A stretch of 41,236 nt of DNA from an uncultured Paenibacillus sp. (GTDB lineage: Bacteria; Bacillota; Bacilli; Paenibacillales; Paenibacillaceae), in assembly GCA_927443375.1 (NCBI GenBank), contig CAKMKL010000236.1, positions 1 through 41,236 on the forward strand. Direction: 5' to 3'. Shown here piece by piece: positions 6,498 to 13,602 of this stretch. Numbering within the stretch: the first letter of the stretch is position 1; each line of letters starts with the position of its first letter. Made by a program: the position numbers and the translations under genes. Below the pieces are notes generated by a model that was given only the letters and a program-made list of their open reading frames with translations, ran no database searches and was not told the DNA's origin.

Positions 6498-7433
6498 ATG
6501 CAATTTCAACCAATCTATTATGATGGGGAAATTTTTCTACCTAAGATTGAATTAAATATGAGATTGAACCAATCGATTGGCATTATAACGGATTTGAAGC
6601 GAAAGCAGCTTTTAATGAATCAATTAGTGAATCATTCCCAATATTATTTATTTCGGGCTGGGCAAAGCGAGTATATGCGTTTAACGGTAGAAGAGCTAAT
6701 CACTTTTCTAATCAAAGTAACAGAGAGGACTGAGCGTGTCGCTTCGTTAATGGATTATTTTAATTTAAAAGAAGAATGGAAGGTGAAAATCAAGGATCTA
6801 AGCTCATCGAAAAGGATGTATGTGACATTACTGCGTGTCTTTTTTGCGCATCAGCCTACACTTGTACTGGAGGAACCCTATTTTTACTTAGAAGAACAAG
6901 ATCGTCGTCATTTCAAACGAATTTTAGATGATCTTTTAAAAGAAAAGCAAGTATTAATTTTAACTTCGAATTTAGAGGATGCCATTATTTCCTGTGATCT
7001 AATTTATCGATTGAACGGGTCCGGATTTCATCAAATGGATATTCGGGACTTAGGAGAGGATAAGCAGGAAGTAAAGGAACAAGATCGGGCAAATATAACC
7101 CTGCAGAAGATTTATACGAAAAGAAATGAAAAAGTGATTTTATTTAATCCGCCTGAAATCGATTTTATAGAAAGCATAGACGGTTCGATCCTTGTTCATG
7201 TGGGTGGGGAAAATTATGACTGTGCTTTGACACTAACCGAGCTCGAGCAGAGATTGTCAAATTTCGGTTTTTTTAGGTGTCATCGATGCTACATTGTTAA
7301 CTTGCAAAAAGTAAGAGAGATTATTACTTGGACGAAGAATAGCTACAGCTTGCGATTAAATACAGGTAAAGATGCCGTGGTTCCGTTATCCCGTTCGAAA
7401 CTGCAGGAATTAAAATCCCTTCTTAACATTTAA
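6498..7433 (+). CDS. LytTR DNA-binding regulator fused to a degenerate ABC ATPase domain
   Basis: The start is ATG 6498, 5 bases after AGGAGG; upstream in-frame codons lack a ribosome site. It has 311 residues. The first ~200 keep the outline of an ABC nucleotide-binding domain but with damaged motifs: no GxxGxGKS/T Walker A, LSSSK instead of LSGGQ, and LVLEEP instead of LxLDEP. The last ~100 residues form a LytTR domain, with FFRCHRCYIVNL and VPLSRSKLQEL as the recognisable segments, which binds DNA direct repeats. Such fusions are known beside ABC exporters in Bacillales. Here it lies 104 bases upstream of the ATPase gene on the same strand, so it most likely senses transporter state or drug and controls that operon. 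Loss of Walker A suggests sensing rather than hydrolysis. Confidence 0.85.
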   Translation: MQFQPIYYDGEIFLPKIELNMRLNQSIGIITDLKRKQLLMNQLVNHSQYYLFRAGQSEYMRLTVEELITFLIKVTERTERVASLMDYFNLKEEWKVKIKDLSSSKRMYVTLLRVFFAHQPTLVLEEPYFYLEEQDRRHFKRILDDLLKEKQVLILTSNLEDAIISCDLIYRLNGSGFHQMDIRDLGEDKQEVKEQDRANITLQKIYTKRNEKVILFNPPEIDFIESIDGSILVHVGGENYDCALTLTELEQRLSNFGFFRCHRCYIVNLQKVREIITWTKNSYSLRLNTGKDAVVPLSRSKLQELKSLLNI

Positions 7434-7477
7434 ATGGTACCATTCAGGCGGTAAAAGCTACATTTCGGAGGGTTTTG

Positions 7478-7510
7478 ATGGCTGGAAGCATAGAATCTGT
7501 ATATGTTTAA
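7478..7510 (+). CDS. 10-residue leader peptide candidate
   Basis: ATG 7478 with a strong GGAGGG site 5 bases upstream encodes MAGSIESVYV and stops at 7510, 27 bases before the ABC ATPase start. A good ribosome site on such a short frame, between regulator and transporter, suggests a translated leader that couples or attenuates expression. No alternative hairpins were worked out. Confidence 0.35.
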   Translation: MAGSIESVYV

Positions 7511-7537
7511 GCCATCAACGATAAGGAAGTGGTGTTA

Positions 7538-8383
7538 ATGGATGTTATCCAGGTTGAACGTATTAGTAAAAGATTTGGACACAAGGATGCATTAGCAGAT
7601 GTGTCTTTTTCAATTCCGAAAGGGGAAATTTTTGGTTTCCTCGGTCCGAGTGGTTCAGGAAAAACAACATTAATCAAGATTTTAACAGCACAGTTAAATC
7701 CGACAAGCGGACAGGTAAATGTATTTAACCAGTCGGCGGGAAAGATGCAGCAGTCTGCACAGAAAATGCGCTTTGGCATTCTAACGGATAACAGTGGTCT
7801 ATATGAGAGATTATCGGTTGAGGAAAATCTGGAACTGTTTCGTAAATTATATGATCTTCCCAGATCCTCAGTTGATAAGGTACTGCAGTTTGTAAATTTA
7901 AGCGGAGAGCGCAAAAAGAAAGTCAATCACTTATCGAAAGGGATGCGTCAGCGTGTCATGCTAGCGTGCGCGATTATCCATGAGCCGGAATTATTATTCT
8001 TAGATGAACCTACTTCGGCTTTGGATCCGGTAAATTCGGCACATATATATAAAGGCTTACGCTATTTAAATGAGAATGGGACGACGATTTTTCTGACTAC
8101 GCATGATATGGCTGAGGCCGAATTAATATGTAACCGTGTTGCGATTCTGTATCAGGGACAAATCCAAGCCATCGGCTCACCGAGGGAACTTAAACGACAG
8201 CACCGGGAGAACGTAGTTTGTGTTGAGTTAATCAATGGGGAAGCCTACGAGCTTCCGATCGATGAGGGAACGGCTGATCAAATTGCGAATTGGATGAGAC
8301 AGGGGCTGATCGACTGGTTAGGAACGAAAGAACCAAGTCTGGGTGATATTTTTATTAAAATGACAGGAAGTGAGTTACTATGA
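7538..8383 (+). CDS. ABC transporter ATP-binding protein
   Basis: ATG 7538 is chosen because AAGGAAG lies about 10 bases upstream; in-frame GTG codons just before it are less well placed. The 281-residue product has a complete ATPase core: Walker A GPSGSGKTT (~residues 38-46), signature LSKGMRQ, Walker B LLFLDEP, D-loop SALD and switch His in TTHDM. The C-terminal ~70 residues form the extra domain typical of drug or bacitracin-type exporters. It pairs with the permease whose start overlaps its stop (ATGA), so it energises an exporter at the cytoplasmic face, probably for a drug, peptide or lipid. Likely regulated by the upstream LytTR protein. Confidence 0.92.
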   Translation: MDVIQVERISKRFGHKDALADVSFSIPKGEIFGFLGPSGSGKTTLIKILTAQLNPTSGQVNVFNQSAGKMQQSAQKMRFGILTDNSGLYERLSVEENLELFRKLYDLPRSSVDKVLQFVNLSGERKKKVNHLSKGMRQRVMLACAIIHEPELLFLDEPTSALDPVNSAHIYKGLRYLNENGTTIFLTTHDMAEAELICNRVAILYQGQIQAIGSPRELKRQHRENVVCVELINGEAYELPIDEGTADQIANWMRQGLIDWLGTKEPSLGDIFIKMTGSELL

Positions 8384-9090
8384 GTATCTCATTAAAACGT
8401 GTCCGGGCGATATGTGTGAAGGATTATAAAGAGTTTTCACGCAATTATGCGATCTCCATTATATTGGTTTTTCCGATATTCTTTGCCGTTCTGTTTCGAA
8501 GTGTGGGCGCGTCTTTACCTGCAGCCAGCGGTTTTCTTTATAATATATCGTTTGTATTACTAACATGTTTCGCACAAGCCTGCTTGATTGCGGAAGAAAA
8601 GGAGCGTAACACTTTACGGTCCTTAATGATGACTCCGGCTACGACTATGGATGTACTAATCGGTAAAAGCACTTTAGTCTTTGTCATGTCTGTGGTTGTT
8701 CTGGCTATTGCTACATATATATTCGGTTACGAACCAGCCAGTATATGGGCGTTTGTGACAACAATCATTCTTTCTATTGTTCTATACATAGCAGCCGGGA
8801 CGATATGCGGTTTATACTCCAAGACGTTACTAGAAGCATCCTTATCTATACTTCCTGTGGCGTTTGTATTCACTGGGGCACCAGGGGGGGCGCTTCTGGT
8901 GAATGATTATCCGGTATTCAAAGTGCTGGATTACATGCCAAGTAGCCAACTTATACATTTGCTAGAGATACCCCATACAGGCTTTGCGGCGAGAGACTTA
9001 CTAAAACCACTCCTCATTACTTTGGCATGGACGGTTGTATTAAGTATTGTGTCTGTTGCTTTGTATCAACGACGGTTAAAGGACGAGTAG
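8380..9090 (+). CDS. ABC-2 type transporter permease
   Basis: The ATG overlaps the stop of the ATPase gene (ATGA at 8380-8383), indicating translational coupling. The product is 236 residues with six hydrophobic segments (roughly residues 24-44, 52-72, 97-117, 126-146, 153-173, 211-231) and the ABC-2 motif EEKERNTLRSLMMTP between TM2 and TM3, the contact to the ATPase. It probably forms a homodimeric channel with two copies of the upstream ATPase. The substrate is unknown; LytTR-linked exporters often concern antimicrobial resistance or peptide export. The stop is followed by only a weak hairpin. Confidence 0.9.
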   Translation: MSISLKRVRAICVKDYKEFSRNYAISIILVFPIFFAVLFRSVGASLPAASGFLYNISFVLLTCFAQACLIAEEKERNTLRSLMMTPATTMDVLIGKSTLVFVMSVVVLAIATYIFGYEPASIWAFVTTIILSIVLYIAAGTICGLYSKTLLEASLSILPVAFVFTGAPGGALLVNDYPVFKVLDYMPSSQLIHLLEIPHTGFAARDLLKPLLITLAWTVVLSIVSVALYQRRLKDE

Positions 9091-9602
9091 AAAAAAATTA
9101 TATAAATCGGGTGATCGATTTATCCTTTGATTACTGACTGTTACTTATGGCCTGCTATCAGGAGATTGTTGGAATTCACTCCAAATCCAATCAATTTTCC
9201 GATCAACGTGATGGCTGCTTTTGTTGTTTAAGATCATTCACGCTGAACCGTATCATAGCCGGTATACGATCTTTTAAATTAACCATACCGTTCTTGGAGG
9301 TGTGGAAGTGTAGACTGTAGATATAGACTTGCTTATTGCTTACGCAAAACCCTGCGTATCTACCAGTCTCAAATTAACTGGTCATATTTCGATCAGAAGT
9401 AAAAAATGATTTGTTTCTTGTTTTTGTTTACGCAGGGAATGGAACGTTATCTCTGTCGAGCAAGCCTGGAGCTTTTCGATTTGTGATTTTTATCATTATG
9501 CTGAAACATTACTGAAGCGCCCAGCGTTTAGAATGGTGTAAGCGTGCCACGGAAAACTAAAATAAAGCGGCAGTGCTATCATTAAAGACAAGGGAGTGCA
9601 GG
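9091..9602. other. 512-bp gap with no recognised gene
   Basis: TAAATCG (9103-9109) / CGATTTA (9116-9122) makes a weak hairpin after the permease. At about 9340-9360 TACGCA and TGCGTA form an inverted repeat around AAACCC, and TACGCAGGG recurs near 9430. No frame with a ribosome site and no recognised RNA was seen. Confidence 0.5.
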
Positions 9603-10127
9603 ATGGTGAAATTTTTACAATGGCCGGGTATGCTCTTGCTGATTGCAGCTTTGATGATTACCGGTTGTTCCAGTAAAACAGATTCCGAACCGGTGAATAC
9701 TTCTACAGACTTCAAGGAAATCAAGCCTTTAAACAAAGAGGAAGCCATCACGCTAATCTCACAAGCGATCGAGATGGGCAACAAGCTATTCGCGAAGAAG
9801 CCGATGCTAACCACAGAAGAAATTTATGAGCACTATGACCCGCTGTTCACCCGCAATTATGTGGATCAATTCGAGCTAAAGGGTGGCAACCTCAAGGAAA
9901 AAGACGGAACGTGGGCGTATGCTTACGAGGGTGGTGAGCTGTTGGAGGGGACGTTCATCAACAGTCTTACCGAAGACAGTGTGAGTATCGAAAACGTACA
10001 GGACGGTAAGACGATCACGGTAACTAATGTGGTCGGTGATGGCCTGTATGCTCCGCACAATGAAATCATCACTTTGGTTTACACGAATGCGGGCTGGAAA
10101 ATTGATAATCTGGTTTGGGAAAAGTGA
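9603..10127 (+). CDS. small lipoprotein, possibly IseA-like
   Basis: The start is ATG 9603 behind AGGGAG; the upstream in-frame GTG at 9573 adds residues before the signal and was not used. The 174-residue product has a lipoprotein signal with lipobox ITGC (Cys ~20) and a Ser/Thr linker. The single domain that follows has helices near 40-80 and beta strands up to WKIDNLVWEK. The pattern of a helical start (EAITLISQA), a YDPLFTRNYVDQF segment and a final NAGWKI strand resembles the IseA/YoeB DL-endopeptidase inhibitor group, but this is a weak call. It would sit on the outer face of the membrane and is followed by a strong terminator. Confidence 0.65.
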   Translation: MVKFLQWPGMLLLIAALMITGCSSKTDSEPVNTSTDFKEIKPLNKEEAITLISQAIEMGNKLFAKKPMLTTEEIYEHYDPLFTRNYVDQFELKGGNLKEKDGTWAYAYEGGELLEGTFINSLTEDSVSIENVQDGKTITVTNVVGDGLYAPHNEIITLVYTNAGWKIDNLVWEK

Positions 10128-10137
10128 AATAACGAGT

Positions 10138-10184
10138 AAAACCGTCAGGGCGCACGAAAGTGTTATCCATGACGGTTTTCTTTA
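10138..10184 (+). terminator. Rho-independent terminator of the lipoprotein gene
   Basis: AAAACCGTCA (10138-10147) pairs perfectly with TGACGGTTTT (10170-10179), followed by CTTTA. Confidence 0.8.
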
Positions 10185-10344
10185 TGGTCATCGGGGGATT
10201 GAACAGCCCTATTCCGTTCCGCTCCTTGCTGGAGCAGGCATTCAAGCGAAGCAGAACAAGTTCAACTATCATAATCAGCTCGATGTCTGGCTAAGATTCG
10301 CCGAGTTGATTGATACAATCGTGAGGCTCAAAGGAAAGAACTAA
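10183..10344 (+). pseudogene. orphan C-terminal coding remnant, unrecognised
   Basis: Beyond the terminator a frame without its own start continues to TAA 10342-10344, ending with NQLDVWLRFAELIDTIVR and a basic tail. The composition of the last 25 residues looks like a real C-terminal amphipathic helix, but no ribosome site or start is present and no family is recognised. It may be the end of a deleted gene or a chance frame. Confidence 0.2.
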
Positions 10345-10452
10345 GTATACCGATTCGAACTCAGCCCTAAAAACGCGGAAAGTATTAATGAATTAATGCA
10401 AAACGGGTTGAGGCGCAAATTCGGACGTACGCACCCGACAAAGGAGTTAACC

Positions 10453-11391
10453 ATGTCAAAACAACGTAAAAGTATTTTTATCATAACCATGCTCTATACA
10501 CTCTTAATTCTTTATTTTTTATTTTTTGCATTTGGTAGAATGGGGGCCGCAGAGCAAACGGCTGGCTACACCTTTATTTTTTTACCAGATAGTTTCTTTA
10601 AAATGCCTGCTATATCTGACCTTCTACACCCTACCCTCATGGATTTTGTTGGATTTGGAAATATCATAGCTTTCATCCCTTACGGTATATTGATTCTATT
10701 GTTATATCGGATTAGCTTTCTTCGATTCATTACCACGTTCTTTTTTTCGATTATTGTGATGGAAACCATACAGGCCCTTTCGCTTCTGGGCAGCTTCGAT
10801 GTTAACGATGCCATTCAAAATACATTAGGCGCAGCAGTTGGTTTTGGGGCATACAAGCTTGGTGCTCGTTCAAAAAACAATTGGCGCAATTTTTGGATAA
10901 CCGCCATTTCCTCTATGGTTCTTTTTTTAGGGGTATGGGGATTGTGTGGGATTGTAGATAAAGCGTTCACCAAAGAAGAAGGTCCCTTTGTGGCAATAAA
11001 CGAATTGATGGACAGCTCCGGAAATTTATCAACTGGAGAAAATCTGAATAGCTTTGAAATAAGCGCCCAAAAGGTAAAGCCCCGCTATAATATGTATGGC
11101 GTTGCAGGTGGGGATTTAGAAACGTTTACGTATTCGTATAAGGAGAAGATTTTTTTCTCCTTGTGTTACGGGATACCTGAACCAACCGGTTATTCCGGAA
11201 GTATCCGTGTTTCCGTCGATGGACGCGAGGTATTGACCAGTTCTGGAGACATTCAACGCAGTGATCCAGAACTATTTCCGGCGGTGTTTGAGATTCCTGT
11301 CGAGGCTGGGAGCGATCTCAAGATAACCATTGAGGGGGACGAAAAAATATGGGATGTTGGGTATACGGAAATGAAATACTTTTGGAACTGA
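10453..11391 (+). CDS. VanZ-family membrane protein with C-terminal carbohydrate-binding-like domain
   Basis: ATG 10453 follows AAGGAG; the product is 312 residues. Residues ~8-30, 70-95, 97-115 and 155-175 are membrane segments. The stretch FGNIIAFIPYGILI and the later QALSLLGSFDVNDAIQNTLGA are hallmark VanZ motifs (phosphotransbutyrylase/teicoplanin-resistance-like family). After the last helix (~175) comes an extracellular beta-rich domain of about 130 residues, with SGSIRVSVDGREVL and a closing strand near the C-terminus. Its layout resembles NPCBM-type sugar-binding domains. A VanZ protein with a wall-facing binding domain suggests a cell-envelope sensor or enzyme helper. The C-terminal assignment is inference. 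Confidence 0.8.
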   Translation: MSKQRKSIFIITMLYTLLILYFLFFAFGRMGAAEQTAGYTFIFLPDSFFKMPAISDLLHPTLMDFVGFGNIIAFIPYGILILLLYRISFLRFITTFFFSIIVMETIQALSLLGSFDVNDAIQNTLGAAVGFGAYKLGARSKNNWRNFWITAISSMVLFLGVWGLCGIVDKAFTKEEGPFVAINELMDSSGNLSTGENLNSFEISAQKVKPRYNMYGVAGGDLETFTYSYKEKIFFSLCYGIPEPTGYSGSIRVSVDGREVLTSSGDIQRSDPELFPAVFEIPVEAGSDLKITIEGDEKIWDVGYTEMKYFWN

Positions 11392-11436
11392 GTTCATGCT
11401 GATAATAATCCGGAAAGTAAACAGAATTTAAAACAG

Positions 11437-11462
11437 AAAGGAGCAGCTGCAGCTGCTCCTTT
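11437..11462. terminator. 26-bp perfect palindrome, bidirectional terminator
   Basis: The sequence centred at 11449/11450 is a perfect self-complement (AAAGGAGCAGC on the left, GCTGCTCCTTT on the right). It lies between the VanZ gene and the convergent VOC gene and probably serves both. Confidence 0.75.
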
Positions 11463-11537
11463 GACTTGCTTATGAATATTCTTGCACACTAAATGATAAT
11501 GACCACAAATTGAGCTCCCGCTCGATTCAACTGTCCG

Positions 11538-11942
11538 TCAATGCCTGCCGCTGAACCGTTTGATCGCTTCCTCGGTCACCGGCGCGAAGAGATTAACCAG
11601 ATTGCCGTCGGGATCACGAAATAGTACAGCACGGTTCCCCCATGGCATCGTGGTGGGTTCCTGTACCCAATTGTCAACAAACGGCCTCAAGCGCTCGTAT
11701 TCGGCATCGACATCGTGGACACGGAACTCTAGGATGAGACTGTGATTGTTGGCCGCCACTGGCGTACCAGCGCCGGACAGCTGCACCGTCTGGGAGTGGC
11801 CGATCGCCAGGGTACACCCCGGCAAAACGAATTCGGCAAAGACAGGCGCGGGGCGTTCCGCTGATATACCCATGACTTTCTCATAGAACTTGACGAGACG
11901 GTCCACGTCGTCGGTAATGATGCGTACAGAAGCAAAGTGCAT
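11538..11942 (-). CDS. VOC superfamily protein (glyoxalase/bleomycin-resistance fold)
   Basis: The start is ATG 11942 (MHFASVRII), 11 bases after AAGGAG on the minus strand; a longer frame to 12158 would run through a terminator and is rejected. The 134-residue product shows the paired beta-alpha-beta-beta-beta repeat: RIITDDVDRLVKFYEKVMG at the N-terminus and a closing PWGNRAVLFRDPDGNLVNLF. The latter carries the strand with the usual metal ligand position (N rather than E at DPDGNLV). VOC enzymes act as metal-dependent isomerases, dioxygenases or drug binders; the substrate here is unknown. It is monocistronic, between two terminators. Confidence 0.85.
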   Translation of the reverse strand: MHFASVRIITDDVDRLVKFYEKVMGISAERPAPVFAEFVLPGCTLAIGHSQTVQLSGAGTPVAANNHSLILEFRVHDVDAEYERLRPFVDNWVQEPTTMPWGNRAVLFRDPDGNLVNLFAPVTEEAIKRFSGRH

Positions 11943-11981
11943 GTATTCCCACTCCTTTATATTGAATACTTCGATTATAAA

Positions 11982-12017
11982 AAAACGCTGCTGACAACGG
12001 TATGTCAGTAGCGTTTT
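11982..12017 (-). terminator. hairpin with T-run on minus strand
   Basis: AAAACGCTGCTGACA (11982-11996) pairs with TGTCAGTAGCGTTTT (12003-12017) with one G-T pair. On the minus strand the stem is followed by a run of T, so it would stop read-through from the TetR operon before the VOC gene. Confidence 0.7.
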
Positions 12018-12111
12018 CATGTTTTTTGGATTTCTTCCGATTCGGAGTTGTTGGCGGATGAGGGGGTCACCGAGACGTGGTGGAAGCACAGCTCCGGCAT
12101 TAAGTAACACT

Positions 12112-12170
12112 AAAAAAAGATGTTCTATGAGCCGGATATCGCCGCCACAAAAATCCATGCGTCTTTTTTT
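12112..12170 (-). terminator. A/T-stemmed hairpin directly after TetR gene
   Basis: AAAAAAAGA (12112-12120) pairs with TCTTTTTTT (12162-12170), overlapping the TetR stop codon. Its loop shares AGATGTTCT and GCCGGATA with the stronger hairpin at 13534-13583, so the two appear to be related copies flanking the operon. Confidence 0.55.
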
Positions 12171-12792
12171 ATGATGATTCCCCTATAATCCGCTTGATAC
12201 CTGCCTCATAAAAAGGATACATATTCTCAAGCTCCATAATATGCGTCTGAATGGGCACTCCATACATTAAAGCGAATAATTGAGCTGCTATTTCATTATA
12301 CTGGGAAGGATGTATCGTTTTTATCTCCGAAAGATGGCAGTTAAAAACCTGCTGCAGGCTCAGCGGCTCTACCTGTTGTTCAAATGCTTCCTTATTAAAC
12401 AGATAATACTCGTAAGGTGAAGGCTCGATAGCGGGAGGTTTTTCTGTAAGCTTACTATAATATTGAATGAGTGATATCATGATTTTTTTACCGGGAACCG
12501 TATCCTCACAAATCGATTGAAATACTTTATACAATCCTGCTTCACCTGGATACCTTTTGCGGTGTATATCAAAACTTCTATCATAAAGCCACTTACATAT
12601 AAAGTAATCTAACACCTGTTCTTTGTAGCTAAAGTTTTTAAAAAAAGTAACTTTCGTTGTATTAATGTTAGAACACAGTTCTTCAAGGGTTAGTTCATTA
12701 ATACTTTTCATTTGCAGCAGACGAAGCATCTCCTCCAGAATAGAAGCCCTTAGAAGAGCTGCTTTTTTCTCTCTAATCCCGAAATTCTCCAT
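12169..12792 (-). CDS. TetR/AcrR-family transcriptional regulator
   Basis: A 207-residue protein starting at 12792 with AAGGAG 7 bases before the ATG. The N-terminal ~55 residues form the TetR helix-turn-helix, with LTLEELCSNINTTKVTFFKNF as the recognition region (a variant of the usual TIxDIAxxAGVSxGTxYxYF). The rest is the helical ligand/dimer domain. Its start overlaps the 3' end of the membrane-protein gene by 20 bases, so the two are co-translated. A palindrome right after the operon promoter (13424-13441) is the probable binding site, giving autoregulation. The ligand is unknown; the membrane partner may be its efflux or sensing target. Confidence 0.85.
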   Translation of the reverse strand: MENFGIREKKAALLRASILEEMLRLLQMKSINELTLEELCSNINTTKVTFFKNFSYKEQVLDYFICKWLYDRSFDIHRKRYPGEAGLYKVFQSICEDTVPGKKIMISLIQYYSKLTEKPPAIEPSPYEYYLFNKEAFEQQVEPLSLQQVFNCHLSEIKTIHPSQYNEIAAQLFALMYGVPIQTHIMELENMYPFYEAGIKRIIGESS

Positions 12793-13393
12793 TCATTTGC
12801 TCCTTCTTGGACCTGCTTCTAATCCAGGCTACACCATTTACTAGTAAGACAGCGATAACCACAGTATAAAATACTACAGTTGATATACTTTTGATAATTG
12901 TAAACGTACTTGCAACATATACAAGGCTTATGGGAACTGCCGTTTTGTACGAAAGCATCATGAATATCATAATGTTCTCCAGATAATCAAATAACATTGC
13001 AGCTATTGGGAGAGCTAATACGGCTTTTGAAAAAGAGGAATATATAGGTAATGCTGATGTAATCTTCACCTTATTATATAGACGAATCAGTAAAATGAAA
13101 GTAGATAATCCAGTCAGGCAATTTAGGACAGGAAACAAAATATCGAGGGGTAACTGCACATGCAGGTAGAGTGTATAGCCTTCTTCAGAGAGCTGAGTTA
13201 GAAACTTATGCGCATACTCATAAGGATACCCCAAAGGATTCATATCAAAGATCAAGAGACCATCAGCCTCTCGGCGTATTCGTGGAATAGAATAGTTCTG
13301 CATGATGGCATAAATAGATTGGGACAATAATAGAAACAGCAACCAAAGCTTAACCGTTACAGCTTCAAGACCTTTAGCCAGCCTATTTATCAT
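12773..13393 (-). CDS. unknown four- to five-helix membrane protein, partner of TetR regulator
   Basis: A 206-residue integral membrane protein starting ATG 13393 behind TGGAGGT. Hydrophobic segments occur at about residues 13-32, 78-103, 115-142, 145-170 and 170-190, with an extracytoplasmic loop of about 45 residues between the first two. The tail is basic (RSRSKKEQ). No transporter motif is recognised. Co-operonic with the TetR gene through a 20-bp overlap and driven by a strong promoter, it forms a small self-contained module between two related hairpins. The TetR protein probably adjusts its level in response to a membrane-active or hydrophobic compound. Confidence 0.75.
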   Translation of the reverse strand: MINRLAKGLEAVTVKLWLLFLLLSQSIYAIMQNYSIPRIRREADGLLIFDMNPLGYPYEYAHKFLTQLSEEGYTLYLHVQLPLDILFPVLNCLTGLSTFILLIRLYNKVKITSALPIYSSFSKAVLALPIAAMLFDYLENIMIFMMLSYKTAVPISLVYVASTFTIIKSISTVVFYTVVIAVLLVNGVAWIRSRSKKEQMNGEFRD

Positions 13394-13423
13394 GAGAAGA
13401 CCTCCAGGTAATTTAGTTTACCT

Positions 13424-13441
13424 AAGTTAATAAATTAACTT
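13424..13441 (-). promoter_or_regulatory. palindromic operator for the TetR operon
   Basis: AAGTTAAT (13424-13431), two A, ATTAACTT (13434-13441): perfect 8-bp arms. It lies just downstream of the -10 element of the operon promoter and before the ribosome site, an ideal position for repression by the co-encoded TetR protein. Confidence 0.65.
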
Positions 13442-13452
13442 GAGTTAATAAT

Positions 13453-13481
13453 AATATAGAGGGAACCCGAATCAAAGTCAA
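13453..13481 (-). promoter_or_regulatory. sigma-A promoter of membrane protein/TetR operon
   Basis: On the minus strand TTGACT (-35, 13481-13476) and TATATT (-10, 13458-13453) are separated by exactly 17 bases. Five of six bases match consensus in each box. Confidence 0.75.
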
Positions 13482-13533
13482 CAGCAGGGCAGGATAGTTT
13501 CAATACATGAATTATTAGGGTGTGAAAAGCTAA

Positions 13534-13583
13534 AAAAGAGATGTTCTGATAGCCGGATAAACGGCCTGCAGAACATCTCTTTT
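13534..13583 (-). terminator. strong 15-bp stem terminator
   Basis: AAAAGAGATGTTCTG (13534-13548) pairs perfectly with CAGAACATCTCTTTT (13569-13583). It ends the LLM oxidoreductase transcript running on the minus strand and isolates the TetR operon. Confidence 0.85.
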
Positions 13584-13602
13584 AAACTCGCAAAAATAAT
13601 GT

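Noticed and set aside
9340-9440. TACGCA/TGCGTA repeats as a possible riboswitch or attachment site
   Set aside because: The arms are short, there is no downstream gene within reach, and no known riboswitch core was found.
11943-12158. N-terminal extension of the VOC gene to 12,158
   Set aside because: It would run through a strong terminator; ATG 11942 has its own AAGGAG.
13483-13506. GGGCAGGATAGTT as another composite repeat
   Set aside because: It resembles part 3 of the family but overlaps the -35 side of the TetR promoter and lacks the flanking arms, so it is only noted.
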